64,000 nt of DNA. Origin: Deltaproteobacteria bacterium. Its GTDB lineage: Bacteria; Desulfobacterota; B13-G15; RBG-16-54-18. This document shows positions 43,214-51,478 of this stretch, one piece after another. Below the pieces are notes generated by a model, which worked only from the letters and a program-made list of their open reading frames with translations, searched no databases and was not told the DNA's origin. The position numbers and the translations under genes are program-made. The stretch spans positions 124,001-188,000 of the forward strand of contig JAFGNJ010000005.1 of assembly GCA_016927065.1 (NCBI GenBank), read 5' to 3'. The stretch's first letter is position 1, and each line of letters begins with the position of its first letter.

Positions 43214-44134
43214 ATGCGACGCTTCCATCCACTGGAGAGTTTGACCGCCACCTTTCTGGGAATCTTCATAGTACTGACCATCCTCTTTTATTACCGCATT
43301 CCAGAAGGCTGGAAGTTGCTAGCACAGCTTATACCCCTTGTCTTTTTGACATTACTCATTTCAGAAGTAAGACGGAGATGGGAAAAGATAAAAGTAGTCC
43401 GTCTTATATGCAATTTCTCACCTATTTTCTTTGTCATCGCCATCTACGAACTGTTGGGGGGCCTCATTCCCTATCTGCGCCCTGATGTCGATAACCTCCT
43501 CATCAAGGTTGACCTAGCCCTCTTCGGGGTTCATCCCACTGTCTGGCTTGAGCAGTACTTCGTCCCTTGGGCGGCGGATATCTTCGCATTGGCCTATGCC
43601 TCATACTTCTTCATACCGGTGAGCCTGATCGTCATACTCTACTTCTGGGGGAAAAAAGAAGAATTCACCCTGGTCATCTGCACCTTGGTACTGGGATATT
43701 ATATCTCTTATATAGGGTACATAATCATGCCTACGATCGGTCCCCGCTTCACCCTGGCCTCCGCGCAGCAAGTTCCCCTCCAGGGAGGTGTTATCTTGGA
43801 CTCCGTGGTCACTATCGTCAACGCACTCGAAGGAAATAAGCATGATTGTTTTCCCAGCGGGCACACCCAGATGACGGTGATCTGCCTCTGGTTCGCACTG
43901 AAATACAAGCGCCCCCTCTTCTTGAGCTATCTTCCCATCACTATTGCGCTCATTTTTTCAACGGTATATCTCAGATATCACTATGTGATCGATATTGTCG
44001 CCGGGTTCATCTGCGCTGCCGTAACCATCTTAATCGGATCCTGGTTGTGGGCGTGGTGGTTTACAGGGACGACTGAAAAAGCCGGTAGGTCTTATATTTC
44101 CTCCCCCCAACGGCCTCTATACCCTTCTGCATGA
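43214..44134 (+). CDS. PAP2-family phosphatase or inositolphosphotransferase (Aur1/Ipt1-like)
   Basis: The 306-residue membrane protein has about seven or eight helices. PAP2 motif 2 appears as CFPSGHTQMT (about 211-220) and motif 3 as RYHYVIDIVAG (about 256-266), giving the two catalytic histidines and an aspartate; motif 1 is degenerate, as in the PAP2_3 (Aur1/Ipt1-like) subgroup. Such enzymes remove or transfer phosphate-linked headgroups on lipids. It converges with the GNAT gene and overlaps it by 74 bases. Next to a serine-palmitoyltransferase-like gene, a role in sphingolipid headgroup chemistry is plausible but inferred. Confidence 0.8.
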   Translation: MRRFHPLESLTATFLGIFIVLTILFYYRIPEGWKLLAQLIPLVFLTLLISEVRRRWEKIKVVRLICNFSPIFFVIAIYELLGGLIPYLRPDVDNLLIKVDLALFGVHPTVWLEQYFVPWAADIFALAYASYFFIPVSLIVILYFWGKKEEFTLVICTLVLGYYISYIGYIIMPTIGPRFTLASAQQVPLQGGVILDSVVTIVNALEGNKHDCFPSGHTQMTVICLWFALKYKRPLFLSYLPITIALIFSTVYLRYHYVIDIVAGFICAAVTILIGSWLWAWWFTGTTEKAGRSYISSPQRPLYPSA

Positions 44135-45185
44135 GATAATTGTCTTCTAAAATCCAGGACATCTCCCCCCACTGATACCCCCTGACCTGACCCCGTCGGA
44201 ATAGCTCCACATAAAGGAGGGTTTCAATCCCCCGCTTGCGGTACCCCGCCTTGACCCCCAGGAGCAACACCCTGATGGCCTCCATCTTGCGGGCATAGTA
44301 AAGGAACTTCAATAGGCCCAGAGGACCCATCTTCCCGTTGAGCCTCTTGAGGACAAAATTATAGTCAGGCAACGCCAAGGCGAAGCCCGCTGTCTCACCC
44401 CCAATTTCAGCAAAGAGGGCAAGATTGGGAACCACAAGGGGCTTCAACTTCGTAACCATGAGGTTAATTTCTTCGTCGGTGAGGGGAACAAATCCCCAGT
44501 TATCTTCCCATGCCCCATTGTAGACCTCTTTGAACCGTATCACCTCTTCGTTAAGCTTCCTGAGAGAGAGGGGACGAATAACAAGTCCTGGAACCCGTTT
44601 TATGACGCGGTCGCTGATCCGCTGCAGGCGCTCGGGAATCCCCCCGTCATCGGTAAGGAGGTTGGCGTAGAGGTCCTTGGCCTTCTGCAGACCACACCCT
44701 TCAAGTAGCTCCTGATAATAAGGGGGATTATAGGGCATCATAAAACAGGGCGAGGAATTAAACCCCTCGATAAGGAGGCCGCACTCATCGTTGGTAGATG
44801 GGTTCACCGGCCCCATTACCGTCTTCATGTCCCGTGCCCGCAAAAAGCCCTTGACATGATCCAGCAGAGCACGGGCTACATCGAGATCATTGATGGACTC
44901 GAAAAAACCGAAGAACCCTGTCTTCTCCTGGTGAAAATCGATATAGTTCTGGTCAATGATGGCGGCCATGCGCCCCACGATCGAACCATCCCGCACCGCC
45001 ACATAAGGGATGATCTCGGCATGGTGCAAAAAGGGGTTCTTGGGGGAAAAATGAAAGGCATATTCCTTGAGCAGCGGGGGAACCCAGTAGGGGTCTCCCC
45101 GGTAAATTTTCCACGGGAACCTGAGAAAGGCCTTCTGTTCCTTTGCGGTTTTGACCTCTTGTATAGTGATGCTTGTAACAGGCAT
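44061..45185 (-). CDS. GNAT-fold N-acyltransferase-like protein
   Basis: The 374-residue protein belongs to a GNAT-like family of about 380 residues marked by FLRFPWKIYRGDPYWVPPL near the start, GFFGFFESINDLDVA, GPVNPSTNDECGLLIEGF and YNPPYYQELLE. The C-terminal half carries the acyl-CoA-binding GNAT fold (LLLGVKAGYRKRGIETLLY). The activity is not known; in this operon with an SPT-like enzyme it could N-acylate a long-chain base. It is not of the DUF482/FemAB type described for Caulobacter ceramide synthase. The ATG at 45185 follows the SPT-like stop by one base. Confidence 0.75.
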   Translation of the reverse strand: MPVTSITIQEVKTAKEQKAFLRFPWKIYRGDPYWVPPLLKEYAFHFSPKNPFLHHAEIIPYVAVRDGSIVGRMAAIIDQNYIDFHQEKTGFFGFFESINDLDVARALLDHVKGFLRARDMKTVMGPVNPSTNDECGLLIEGFNSSPCFMMPYNPPYYQELLEGCGLQKAKDLYANLLTDDGGIPERLQRISDRVIKRVPGLVIRPLSLRKLNEEVIRFKEVYNGAWEDNWGFVPLTDEEINLMVTKLKPLVVPNLALFAEIGGETAGFALALPDYNFVLKRLNGKMGPLGLLKFLYYARKMEAIRVLLLGVKAGYRKRGIETLLYVELFRRGQVRGYQWGEMSWILEDNYLMQKGIEAVGGRKYKTYRLFQSSL

Positions 45186-45186
45186 C

Positions 45187-46368
45187 TCAGATGAGACCCA
45201 GTTGCCGACCAGCTCGCTCAAAGGCATCCAAGATCCGGTCAAGCTGCTCCTCCGTATGGGTGGCCATATAGCTGGTGCGCAGCAGCTCCCTACCCGCCGG
45301 GACGGCGGGAGAGACGGTGGGGTTCACAAAAACTCCATACTCCTGCAACAGCCCGCACATCTTAAAGGTTTTTATCTGATCTCCGATAATAATTGGAATA
45401 ATAGGCGTTTCACTCTTCCCCGTATCGAACCCGAGTTCCTTATACCCCTTAAGCATCTTGTGGGTGTTGTGCCAGAGCTTTTCCCTGCGCTCCGGCTCAT
45501 TTTGTATAATATCCAGGGCGGCACTCACCGCCGCTACAAGGGGGGGTGCAAGGCTAGCGCTGAAGATAAGGGAGCGGGCCAAGTGCTTGACATAGTTCGC
45601 CACCTCTCTGGAGGCGCAGATGAAGCCTCCAATGGCAGCCAAAGACTTGCTGTAGGTACCCATAATCATATCCACCTCATCTTCCATGTGGAAGTGTTCA
45701 GTGGTTCCTCTTCCCCCTTTGCCCAACACCCCGACGCCGTGAGCGTCATCCACCATAACCCGTGCCCCATACTTTCTTGCCAACGCGGTAACCTCGGGCA
45801 GAGGCGTGATATCCCCCTCCATGCTGAAGACCCCATCCACGATGATGAGTTTTCCTCCCTTGTCAGACGCCCTGTTCAGCACTCGCTCGAGGTCCCCCAT
45901 GTCGTTGTGCCGAAATTTTGTTACCTTCCCAAAGGAAAGACGACAGCCATCAATGATGCTGGCATGATCAAATTTATCCAAGATGATCTCATCATTTCTT
46001 CCCACCAGGGCTGAGATAGTACCGAGATTGGTCTGGTATCCGGTGGCAAAGACCACCGCTGCCTCTTGGTGAAAAAAAGCCGCCAGCTTTGCCTCCAGTT
46101 CTTCATGGATGTCAAGGTTTCCATTGAGAAACCGTGAACCCGCACAACCGCTGCCGTATTTCTCCACTGCCTTGATGGCTGCTTCTTTTATCTTGGGGTG
46201 GTTGGTAAGGCCCAAATAGTTGTTGGAACCCGCCATGATGAGTCGTTGCCCGCCGACGATCACCTCCGTGTCCTGGGCTGACTCTACTTCGCGAAACAAG
46301 AAATAATAACCAGCCTCCTTTATCGCATCTGCCTCAGTAAAATCATAACACTTGGCAAAAATATCCAT
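45187..46368 (-). CDS. Serine palmitoyltransferase-like PLP enzyme (alpha-oxoamine synthase family)
   Basis: The 393-residue enzyme condenses an acyl thioester with an amino acid. SNNYLGL (about 48-54), GSGCAGSRFLNGNLDIHEELE and the PLP lysine Lys241 in GTYSKSLAAIGGF are clear. The lysine context TYSKS and the later FSASLAPP agree with bacterial serine palmitoyltransferases rather than BioF or Kbl, which read GTxGKALG. It would make 3-ketosphinganine from serine and palmitoyl thioester. GAGGAGG sits eight bases before the ATG at 46368. It lies between the SDR and GNAT genes in one operon. Confidence 0.85.
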   Translation of the reverse strand: MDIFAKCYDFTEADAIKEAGYYFLFREVESAQDTEVIVGGQRLIMAGSNNYLGLTNHPKIKEAAIKAVEKYGSGCAGSRFLNGNLDIHEELEAKLAAFFHQEAAVVFATGYQTNLGTISALVGRNDEIILDKFDHASIIDGCRLSFGKVTKFRHNDMGDLERVLNRASDKGGKLIIVDGVFSMEGDITPLPEVTALARKYGARVMVDDAHGVGVLGKGGRGTTEHFHMEDEVDMIMGTYSKSLAAIGGFICASREVANYVKHLARSLIFSASLAPPLVAAVSAALDIIQNEPERREKLWHNTHKMLKGYKELGFDTGKSETPIIPIIIGDQIKTFKMCGLLQEYGVFVNPTVSPAVPAGRELLRTSYMATHTEEQLDRILDAFERAGRQLGLI

Positions 46369-46381
46369 TAATTGCACCTCC

Positions 46382-47362
46382 TCATAGCCAACCTTTCTCT
46401 TGATACCACTGGAGGGTAACCTTCACTCCTGCCTCCAGACGAAAACGGGGACGAAATCCGATTTTTTTCTTCGCCTTGTTTATATCGCAAACCCAGTTTC
46501 CTTGACTGGCCTCAGCGCATTTGCCCCGATGGAACGAAGCTGGTCTTCTCTTCATAAATCCCCATCCATCTGCCGCAGCAGCATAGAACCATGCGGCCCA
46601 GATGGGGATGTGGATCTTACGCACTTTGACCCCGAGTGCAGAAGATACCACGTCAGCAAAAAAATCCAAAGAGTATTTTTCCCCATCCGCTATAAAAAAG
46701 ACTTCACCCGAGGGATGATCCTGCTGGATGGATAACATAAGGGCGTGGACGAGATCCTCTACATAGCAGAAGCTCAAAAAAATCGGCTCCTTGCCTAGCA
46801 AGGGGATATAACCTTTAGAGATGACCTTGAAATATTCAAACATATATGCATCCCTGGGGCCATAAATGGCGCACGGCCGCAGGACTGTCACGTGGAATTT
46901 GTCTCGGCACCCGAGGACCACCTCCTCCCCCCGCAATTTGCTCTTTCCGTAGGGGGAAACTGGGCAGGGTGGATCCTCCTCTGTTTGTCCCCTTTCAGGG
47001 GGGGAAGGCCCTGCAGCGGCCTGGCTTGAGAGGTAGACAAACCGCTTGAGTCCCCGGACCCGCCGAGCCGCAGCAATCAGACGCTCCGTTCCTTCGTGGT
47101 TGGTCCGGTAAAAATCCCTTTGACGCACGGCCTTGGTCGCCCCTCCCAAATGGAAGATATGGGAAAATCCCTTCAGCGATGGAAGTTTGCCTTTTCCTAA
47201 TAAATCTCCGTAGATGTACTCCACCCCTTTGCCACGCAACCAGCGCTGATCACTGCTCTCGCGTATCAGGGCAACTACCGAGTACCCCTTCCACAGGAGC
47301 TCATCAACAAGATGGCTCCCAATAAACCCCGTCGCGCCGGTTACGAGAACTCGTTCTTTCAC
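46382..47362 (-). CDS. NAD-dependent epimerase/dehydratase (extended SDR), possible ketosphinganine reductase
   Basis: The 326-residue protein has the Rossmann start VTGATGFIGSHLVDELL and the catalytic YGKSKLRGE (YxxxK) of extended short-chain dehydrogenases, with a preceding YLSSQAA serine. In bacterial sphingolipid loci an SDR of this extended type (CerR in Caulobacter) reduces 3-ketosphinganine, so that role is plausible here directly upstream of the SPT-like gene. Sugar nucleotide or sterol-type activity is the alternative. The start is a GTG at 47362 after GATGAGG. Confidence 0.82.
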   Translation of the reverse strand: MKERVLVTGATGFIGSHLVDELLWKGYSVVALIRESSDQRWLRGKGVEYIYGDLLGKGKLPSLKGFSHIFHLGGATKAVRQRDFYRTNHEGTERLIAAARRVRGLKRFVYLSSQAAAGPSPPERGQTEEDPPCPVSPYGKSKLRGEEVVLGCRDKFHVTVLRPCAIYGPRDAYMFEYFKVISKGYIPLLGKEPIFLSFCYVEDLVHALMLSIQQDHPSGEVFFIADGEKYSLDFFADVVSSALGVKVRKIHIPIWAAWFYAAAADGWGFMKRRPASFHRGKCAEASQGNWVCDINKAKKKIGFRPRFRLEAGVKVTLQWYQEKGWL

Positions 47363-47391
47363 ACCTCATCCATCAGATTAAAATTTAGGCC

Positions 47392-47420
47392 CTTATACCA
47401 CACCCCTGGAGAAAAAACAA
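47392..47420 (-). promoter_or_regulatory. Promoter of the SDR-SPT-GNAT operon
   Basis: TTGTTT (47420-47415) and TATAAG (47397-47392) are separated by 17 bases, about 30 bases before the GTG at 47362. Confidence 0.55.
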
Positions 47421-47451
47421 CCGATGAAATCAGGAATGGACGACAGTGTTA

Positions 47452-47556
47452 TCACTTATCCGTTGCGTTGATAGAGGTCAAAAATGATGTGCTTGCCGGC
47501 AGCACCCTGACCTCGTTCGCCTTGCCGGTAACCACACAGCATATGGGCTCATCCAT
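47452..47556 (-). CDS. Possible small protein of 34 residues
   Basis: An ATG at 47556 opens MDEPICCVVTGKANEVRV and runs 34 codons to a TGA. The frame extends upstream to a TTG at 47574 (FRIVLSGEFE region). A GGTG lies about seven bases upstream. The composition looks protein-like, but there is no homology evidence and the rest of this 333-base gap is empty apart from the promoter. Weakly supported. Confidence 0.22.
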   Translation of the reverse strand: MDEPICCVVTGKANEVRVLPASTSFLTSINATDK

Positions 47557-47695
47557 CTCAAATTCACCAGACAATACTATTCGGAATTTTTAAAAGTTCA
47601 TCGATTGCCCCTTTCTGGATGGGTTCTCATTAAATCATGAAGTTTAGGAACAGATGCTATGAGGCACAAGAGAGGAAATCGGGACAGGTTGGCAG

Positions 47696-48439
47696 CTATT
47701 GTTTCTTTGATGCCACCAACGCCTCTAGGGCTGCTTTGAATTCTGAAAATTCCACACCATTATTCGTGGCATAATCGCGGAGCGCTTCACCGGGTTTGCC
47801 CATGGGCATGCCGAATATCTTTTCTATTTCTTCCTGCGTAATGCCGAAATCGAGAAGTTCTTGAAAAGTGGTGTTGCCTTTAATCACAAATTCTTCGGTT
47901 GTTTCATGTTCCGTGGCCACTTGGGCCTCTCCCTCGGTTTCAGAGGGTCTCAATTCCGAAAGGCTGATGGTCCTCTCTTTGAGTATGGTCTTTTGTTCCT
48001 CGGTCAAATTTGCTTTTTCTTTTAAGATGGAAACGGCCAACCTAGGTATCAGGGTTTTTTCTTCCGCCATAAATGGGAGACCTTTATAAAATGCAACAAA
48101 AAGTCGGATGGAATCCGTTCCCAATTCCCCTTGCTCCAGCGATCCATAGGTTTCTTCAAGGTCTTTCGCCTTGATGATGTTGGGGTCAGGGGTATCCGTA
48201 AAACCGAATGCCTTGGCCAGGTCTTCCACGGGAATCTCAAATGCCTTACTGATATCCTCAAATGTATAGGAACCACGGATGTCACTTGGGTCATATTCCC
48301 CCTCAAATTCGCCGGATTGATATTGTGCCGGTACTTTTCCCAATTCGGTACTCCAAAGATTTAGGAGCATCGTGCCTGCAATACCGATAATAAAAAACGC
48401 CAGCACCATGGGTGCGATATGTTTGGATTTCAGCTTCAT
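47696..48439 (-). CDS. Membrane-anchored protein with two helical repeats, partner of the NapH-like protein
   Basis: The 247-residue protein has one N-terminal membrane helix (about 10-30) and an outside portion holding two copies of a short helical module: GSYTFEDISKAFEIPVEDLAKAFG (about 56-79) and GNTTFQELLDFGITQEEIEKIFG (about 191-213), joined by a charged linker. I cannot name the family. The start overlaps the stop of the NapH-like gene (ATGA), so the two are coupled and probably act together at the membrane in electron transfer. Confidence 0.7.
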   Translation of the reverse strand: MKLKSKHIAPMVLAFFIIGIAGTMLLNLWSTELGKVPAQYQSGEFEGEYDPSDIRGSYTFEDISKAFEIPVEDLAKAFGFTDTPDPNIIKAKDLEETYGSLEQGELGTDSIRLFVAFYKGLPFMAEEKTLIPRLAVSILKEKANLTEEQKTILKERTISLSELRPSETEGEAQVATEHETTEEFVIKGNTTFQELLDFGITQEEIEKIFGMPMGKPGEALRDYATNNGVEFSEFKAALEALVASKKQ

Positions 48440-49272
48440 TTGGCTACCTCCATCCGGCCTGTCATAAGTTCCACCGTATCATCCACCGGGCAGGCATGTT
48501 CAGATGTACATTGCATACAAGTAATGCACTGATGATTTCTCACCGTACCGCCTGTGTCCACATGAATATTCATGGGACAATTTCTGGTACAGGCGCCACA
48601 ATCAATGCATGTTGTGGTATTTCTTTTTATTGAGAATATCCTAAAAAAGTTAAAGATGCCGAGAACTGCTCCCAAAGGACAACCGTATTTGCAAAAGGCA
48701 CGCTCGACAAAAAGACTCATGGATATTATCACCAGAAGAAGAATAACACCGATGAGGGCGACCTCACCCGTCCAAAAGTTAAACAAAACAAAATAAGGGT
48801 CATAGTCGGCAAAAACAATCTTTCCGGTGATGGCCGTCACATAAACAATCCATACAAGCACGATGTATCTGAGATATCTCAACCATCGGTCTAACCCATA
48901 TGGAATAAAATGATTATAGCGTTTCCTGAATATCTTTTTCCCTATTTTCCCAAACCATTCCTGGAACGCACCAAAGGGGCATACCCAACCGCAAAAGACC
49001 GGTCCGAATACAAGTGTCAATGCAAACGTAATCCACATGAGTATCCAGGAGGATTCATGGATCTTTTTGATAAATCGACCGGAAACAAAGTATTCATAGA
49101 TCGTTACGACACCACCGAACGGGCAGAGGGCATGCAATGAAGCCGAAGAAAGAAAGGGAATGGTACTTTTCCCCTGTTCAGCCAATGTGTGATTGATGGA
49201 TATCACGGCAATGAGCGCAAAGAAAAATATCTGCACATATAACCTTGTATAATCCGATTTCTTCTTACCCAT
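48436..49272 (-). CDS. NapH/CcoG-like membrane 4Fe-4S protein
   Basis: The 278-residue protein has about five membrane helices, the membrane cysteine motifs CGWVCPFGAFQEW and CKYGCPLGAVLG, and two C-terminal [4Fe-4S] motifs, CIDCGACTRNCP and CITCMQCTSEHACP. NapH-like proteins pass electrons from quinol to periplasmic or membrane partners. No nap, nos or other reductase genes lie beside it; its only partner is the two-repeat protein, so the electron acceptor is unknown. The ATG has GGGAGGAAT upstream. Confidence 0.88.
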   Translation of the reverse strand: MGKKKSDYTRLYVQIFFFALIAVISINHTLAEQGKSTIPFLSSASLHALCPFGGVVTIYEYFVSGRFIKKIHESSWILMWITFALTLVFGPVFCGWVCPFGAFQEWFGKIGKKIFRKRYNHFIPYGLDRWLRYLRYIVLVWIVYVTAITGKIVFADYDPYFVLFNFWTGEVALIGVILLLVIISMSLFVERAFCKYGCPLGAVLGIFNFFRIFSIKRNTTTCIDCGACTRNCPMNIHVDTGGTVRNHQCITCMQCTSEHACPVDDTVELMTGRMEVAK

Positions 49273-49363
49273 GATTCCTCCCGCCGTAAACTAGCATTTG
49301 TTCTAAAATAAGTTCCGATGGTTGCCCTGCCTCTTTTGCACCACAAAGGTCCGTAGCATAGCC

Positions 49364-49372
49364 ATTATAACA
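49364..49372 (-). promoter_or_regulatory. Extended -10 promoter for the NapH-like operon
   Basis: TGTTATAAT on the minus strand is a perfect extended -10 element, about 95 bases before the start at 49272. No good -35 box is seen, which extended -10 promoters do not require. Confidence 0.5.
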
Positions 49373-49556
49373 TAGGACTAGTATTCCGAATAACAACAAA
49401 ATAAAAATTATTTTTCTTTTTCTTATTTTTTTGTTACGCCAGAATAGGGTGTCGGTCTTAAAACAAATTCACTGCGGGATGCTTTTTTATCATGAGACCC
49501 AAGAGGGGACAGAGGCCTTTAAATATCTCAATGGTATGGGTAAACTTCAAGGCTGT

Positions 49557-50543
49557 TTACCACCTGATAAGGGAGCTCCCCCACGTCAGCCCCCCGCCGA
49601 AGGCGGTCAGGAGGACGAGGTCACCCGGCTGGATGGTGCCGTCTTTTACTGCTTCATCCAGGGCAATGGGGACCGTGGCGGAGGAGATATTTCCGTACTT
49701 TTCGATGTTCACGTAGATCTTATCCATGGAGATGTCCAATTGTTTGGCCATTCCCTGCAGAATGCGGAGGTTGGCCTGATGGGGAATGATCACCTTGACG
49801 TCATCCAACGTAAGGTTGTTGTAGGAGAGGGCCTCTTCGCAGGCCTCGGAGAAACGTCTCACAGCCACCTTGAAGGATCGATTGCCCTCGATCATATTGA
49901 GGGTGTGAAGTTTTTTATCCACGCTCTCGTGTGATATGGGGGTGGTCTTTGATCCGCCGCCGGGCATCAGGAGGGTGTCACCGCCAGCCCCATCGGTGTG
50001 TATATGGGTGGAGAGGATACCACGATCGTTTTCTACCTCTGTGATCACCGCTGCCCCGGCACCATCACCCCAGAGGATACAGGTCTCGCGATCGGTCCAA
50101 TCTAATGTCCTGGTCATGATCTCCGAAGCGACTACGAGGGCATTGTGGTAGATGCCGGCCTTGATATACTGTTCCGCCACGGAGAGAGCGAAGATGAAAC
50201 CCGTGCAGGCAGCAGTAATATCAAAACTGACGGCGTTTGCCGCTCCGATCTTTGCTTCCAGCCAGTTGGCCCCGGCAGGACAGTGGGTGTCCGGGGTAAT
50301 GGTAGCCATCACGATGAGCTCCAGTTCTTCTGGTGTGATACCCGCAATCGCCAAAGCCCGCTCAGCAGCCACTTGGGCCAAATCCGAGGATGCCTCGTCA
50401 TTTTTGGCTACCCGCCGTTCACTGATCCCTGTCCTCGTTGTTATCCACTCATCATTGGTATCGAGGATCTTCTCCAGGTCGAAATTGGACAAGACTTTTT
50501 CCGGAATATAGGAGCCGGTTCCAATGATTCCTACACGTTTCAT
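49557..50543 (-). CDS. fabH: Beta-ketoacyl-ACP synthase III
   Basis: The 328-residue enzyme starts fatty acid synthesis by joining acetyl-CoA to malonyl-ACP. The catalytic triad is visible as Cys113 in DITAACTGF, His in IPHQANLRI and Asn in YGNISSAT. The N-terminus GIIGTGSYIPE and TNDEWITTRTGI are typical. It stands alone, not in a fab cluster, and is divergent from the HNH gene. Confidence 0.95.
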   Translation of the reverse strand: MKRVGIIGTGSYIPEKVLSNFDLEKILDTNDEWITTRTGISERRVAKNDEASSDLAQVAAERALAIAGITPEELELIVMATITPDTHCPAGANWLEAKIGAANAVSFDITAACTGFIFALSVAEQYIKAGIYHNALVVASEIMTRTLDWTDRETCILWGDGAGAAVITEVENDRGILSTHIHTDGAGGDTLLMPGGGSKTTPISHESVDKKLHTLNMIEGNRSFKVAVRRFSEACEEALSYNNLTLDDVKVIIPHQANLRILQGMAKQLDISMDKIYVNIEKYGNISSATVPIALDEAVKDGTIQPGDLVLLTAFGGGLTWGSSLIRW

Positions 50544-50647
50544 TCTTTTCCCTTCATAAATCTCTTGTTCAGAAACTTCGAAATTATACTGCTAACCAGC
50601 TTTTGTCAATGAAAAACCCCTTGGGTGGGGGAATTCCTATCAAGGCC

Positions 50648-50677
50648 TTGACAAAAAAAGGGGGGAAAGTGTATAAA
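50648..50677 (+). promoter_or_regulatory. Promoter of the HNH endonuclease gene
   Basis: TTGACA at 50648-50653 and TATAAA at 50672-50677 are 18 bases apart, about 40 bases before the ATG at 50715. Confidence 0.7.
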
Positions 50678-50714
50678 ATATATGATCTTACGAGTCAAAG
50701 ATTGAGGTCGAGAG

Positions 50715-51239
50715 ATGGAAAGCGCGCTACTGTTAAATGCAACCTATGAGCCCCTGCGAGTGGTTTCATGGAAGAAGGCTATTACCTTGGTCACCTTGGG
50801 TAAGGTGGAGGTCATCGAGGAATACGACCGGGAGGTACGCAGTATCTCCTTTGCCATTAGACTCCCCTCCATCATCAGGCTCATCCGATATGTGCGTAAG
50901 AAGAAGGGTGGGGTGAAATTCTCCCGGCAAAACATTTATGCCCGGGACAAAAATCAGTGCCAGTATTGTGGAAGGAACCTCGCCAGTGAGGAACTGACCT
51001 ATGACCACGTAACTCCCCGTTCGATGGGAGGACGGACTGAGTGGACCAACATCGTCACCTGCTGCATGGAGTGCAACCGCAAGAAGGGGGGTAAGACTCC
51101 GCGCGAGGCGGGGATGAAGCTCTTGCGTCCGCCTACCAAACCGGAGTGGCTCCCTATCCTACGGATTACTATTAATATCAAGCAGGCTCCGGAGTCGTGG
51201 TTCGACTACCTCTACTGGAACGTGGAGCTCGAAACATAG
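50715..51239 (+). CDS. HNH endonuclease
   Basis: The 174-residue protein has an N-terminal region typical of stand-alone bacterial HNH proteins (LLNATYEPLRVVSWKKAI) and a C-terminal HNH zinc-finger nuclease: CQYCG, the DHVTPRSMGG histidine, NIVTCCMECNRKKGG. These small nucleases are widespread; the role is unclear and may be DNA maintenance or defence. GAGG precedes the ATG. A terminator follows within 70 bases, so it is monocistronic. Confidence 0.9.
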   Translation: MESALLLNATYEPLRVVSWKKAITLVTLGKVEVIEEYDREVRSISFAIRLPSIIRLIRYVRKKKGGVKFSRQNIYARDKNQCQYCGRNLASEELTYDHVTPRSMGGRTEWTNIVTCCMECNRKKGGKTPREAGMKLLRPPTKPEWLPILRITINIKQAPESWFDYLYWNVELET

Positions 51240-51278
51240 ACATCTAGCTAGTATATCTATATCCCCGCTATCTGTAAA

Positions 51279-51305
51279 AGACAGGCCGCGGCCTGTCTCT
51301 CTTTT
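51279..51305 (+). terminator. Rho-independent terminator after the HNH gene
   Basis: An eight-base stem AGACAGGC/GCCTGTCT with a four-base loop (51279-51298) is followed by CTCTTTT. It lies 40 bases after the HNH stop. Confidence 0.75.
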
Positions 51306-51478
51306 AATACGTTAGGGTGAAAAAACAACATATTATTATTGGGGATACACTTGGTACAACAAACATATATCTTCACTTTCAATTCTCTTCCCAAATAATA
51401 CCATCGGGGAATAATGAAGGGGGGACATGACAATATCTTGAGTACTATAGTAGCATCGTAACAATGGATTGATATACG

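Noticed and set aside
45151-46014. Plus-strand frame of 287 codons
   Set aside because: Antisense to the SPT-like gene.
45187-46368. PLP enzyme as BioF or 2-amino-3-ketobutyrate ligase
   Set aside because: The lysine context GTYSKS and FSASLAPP fit serine palmitoyltransferase better, and no bio or tdh genes are nearby.
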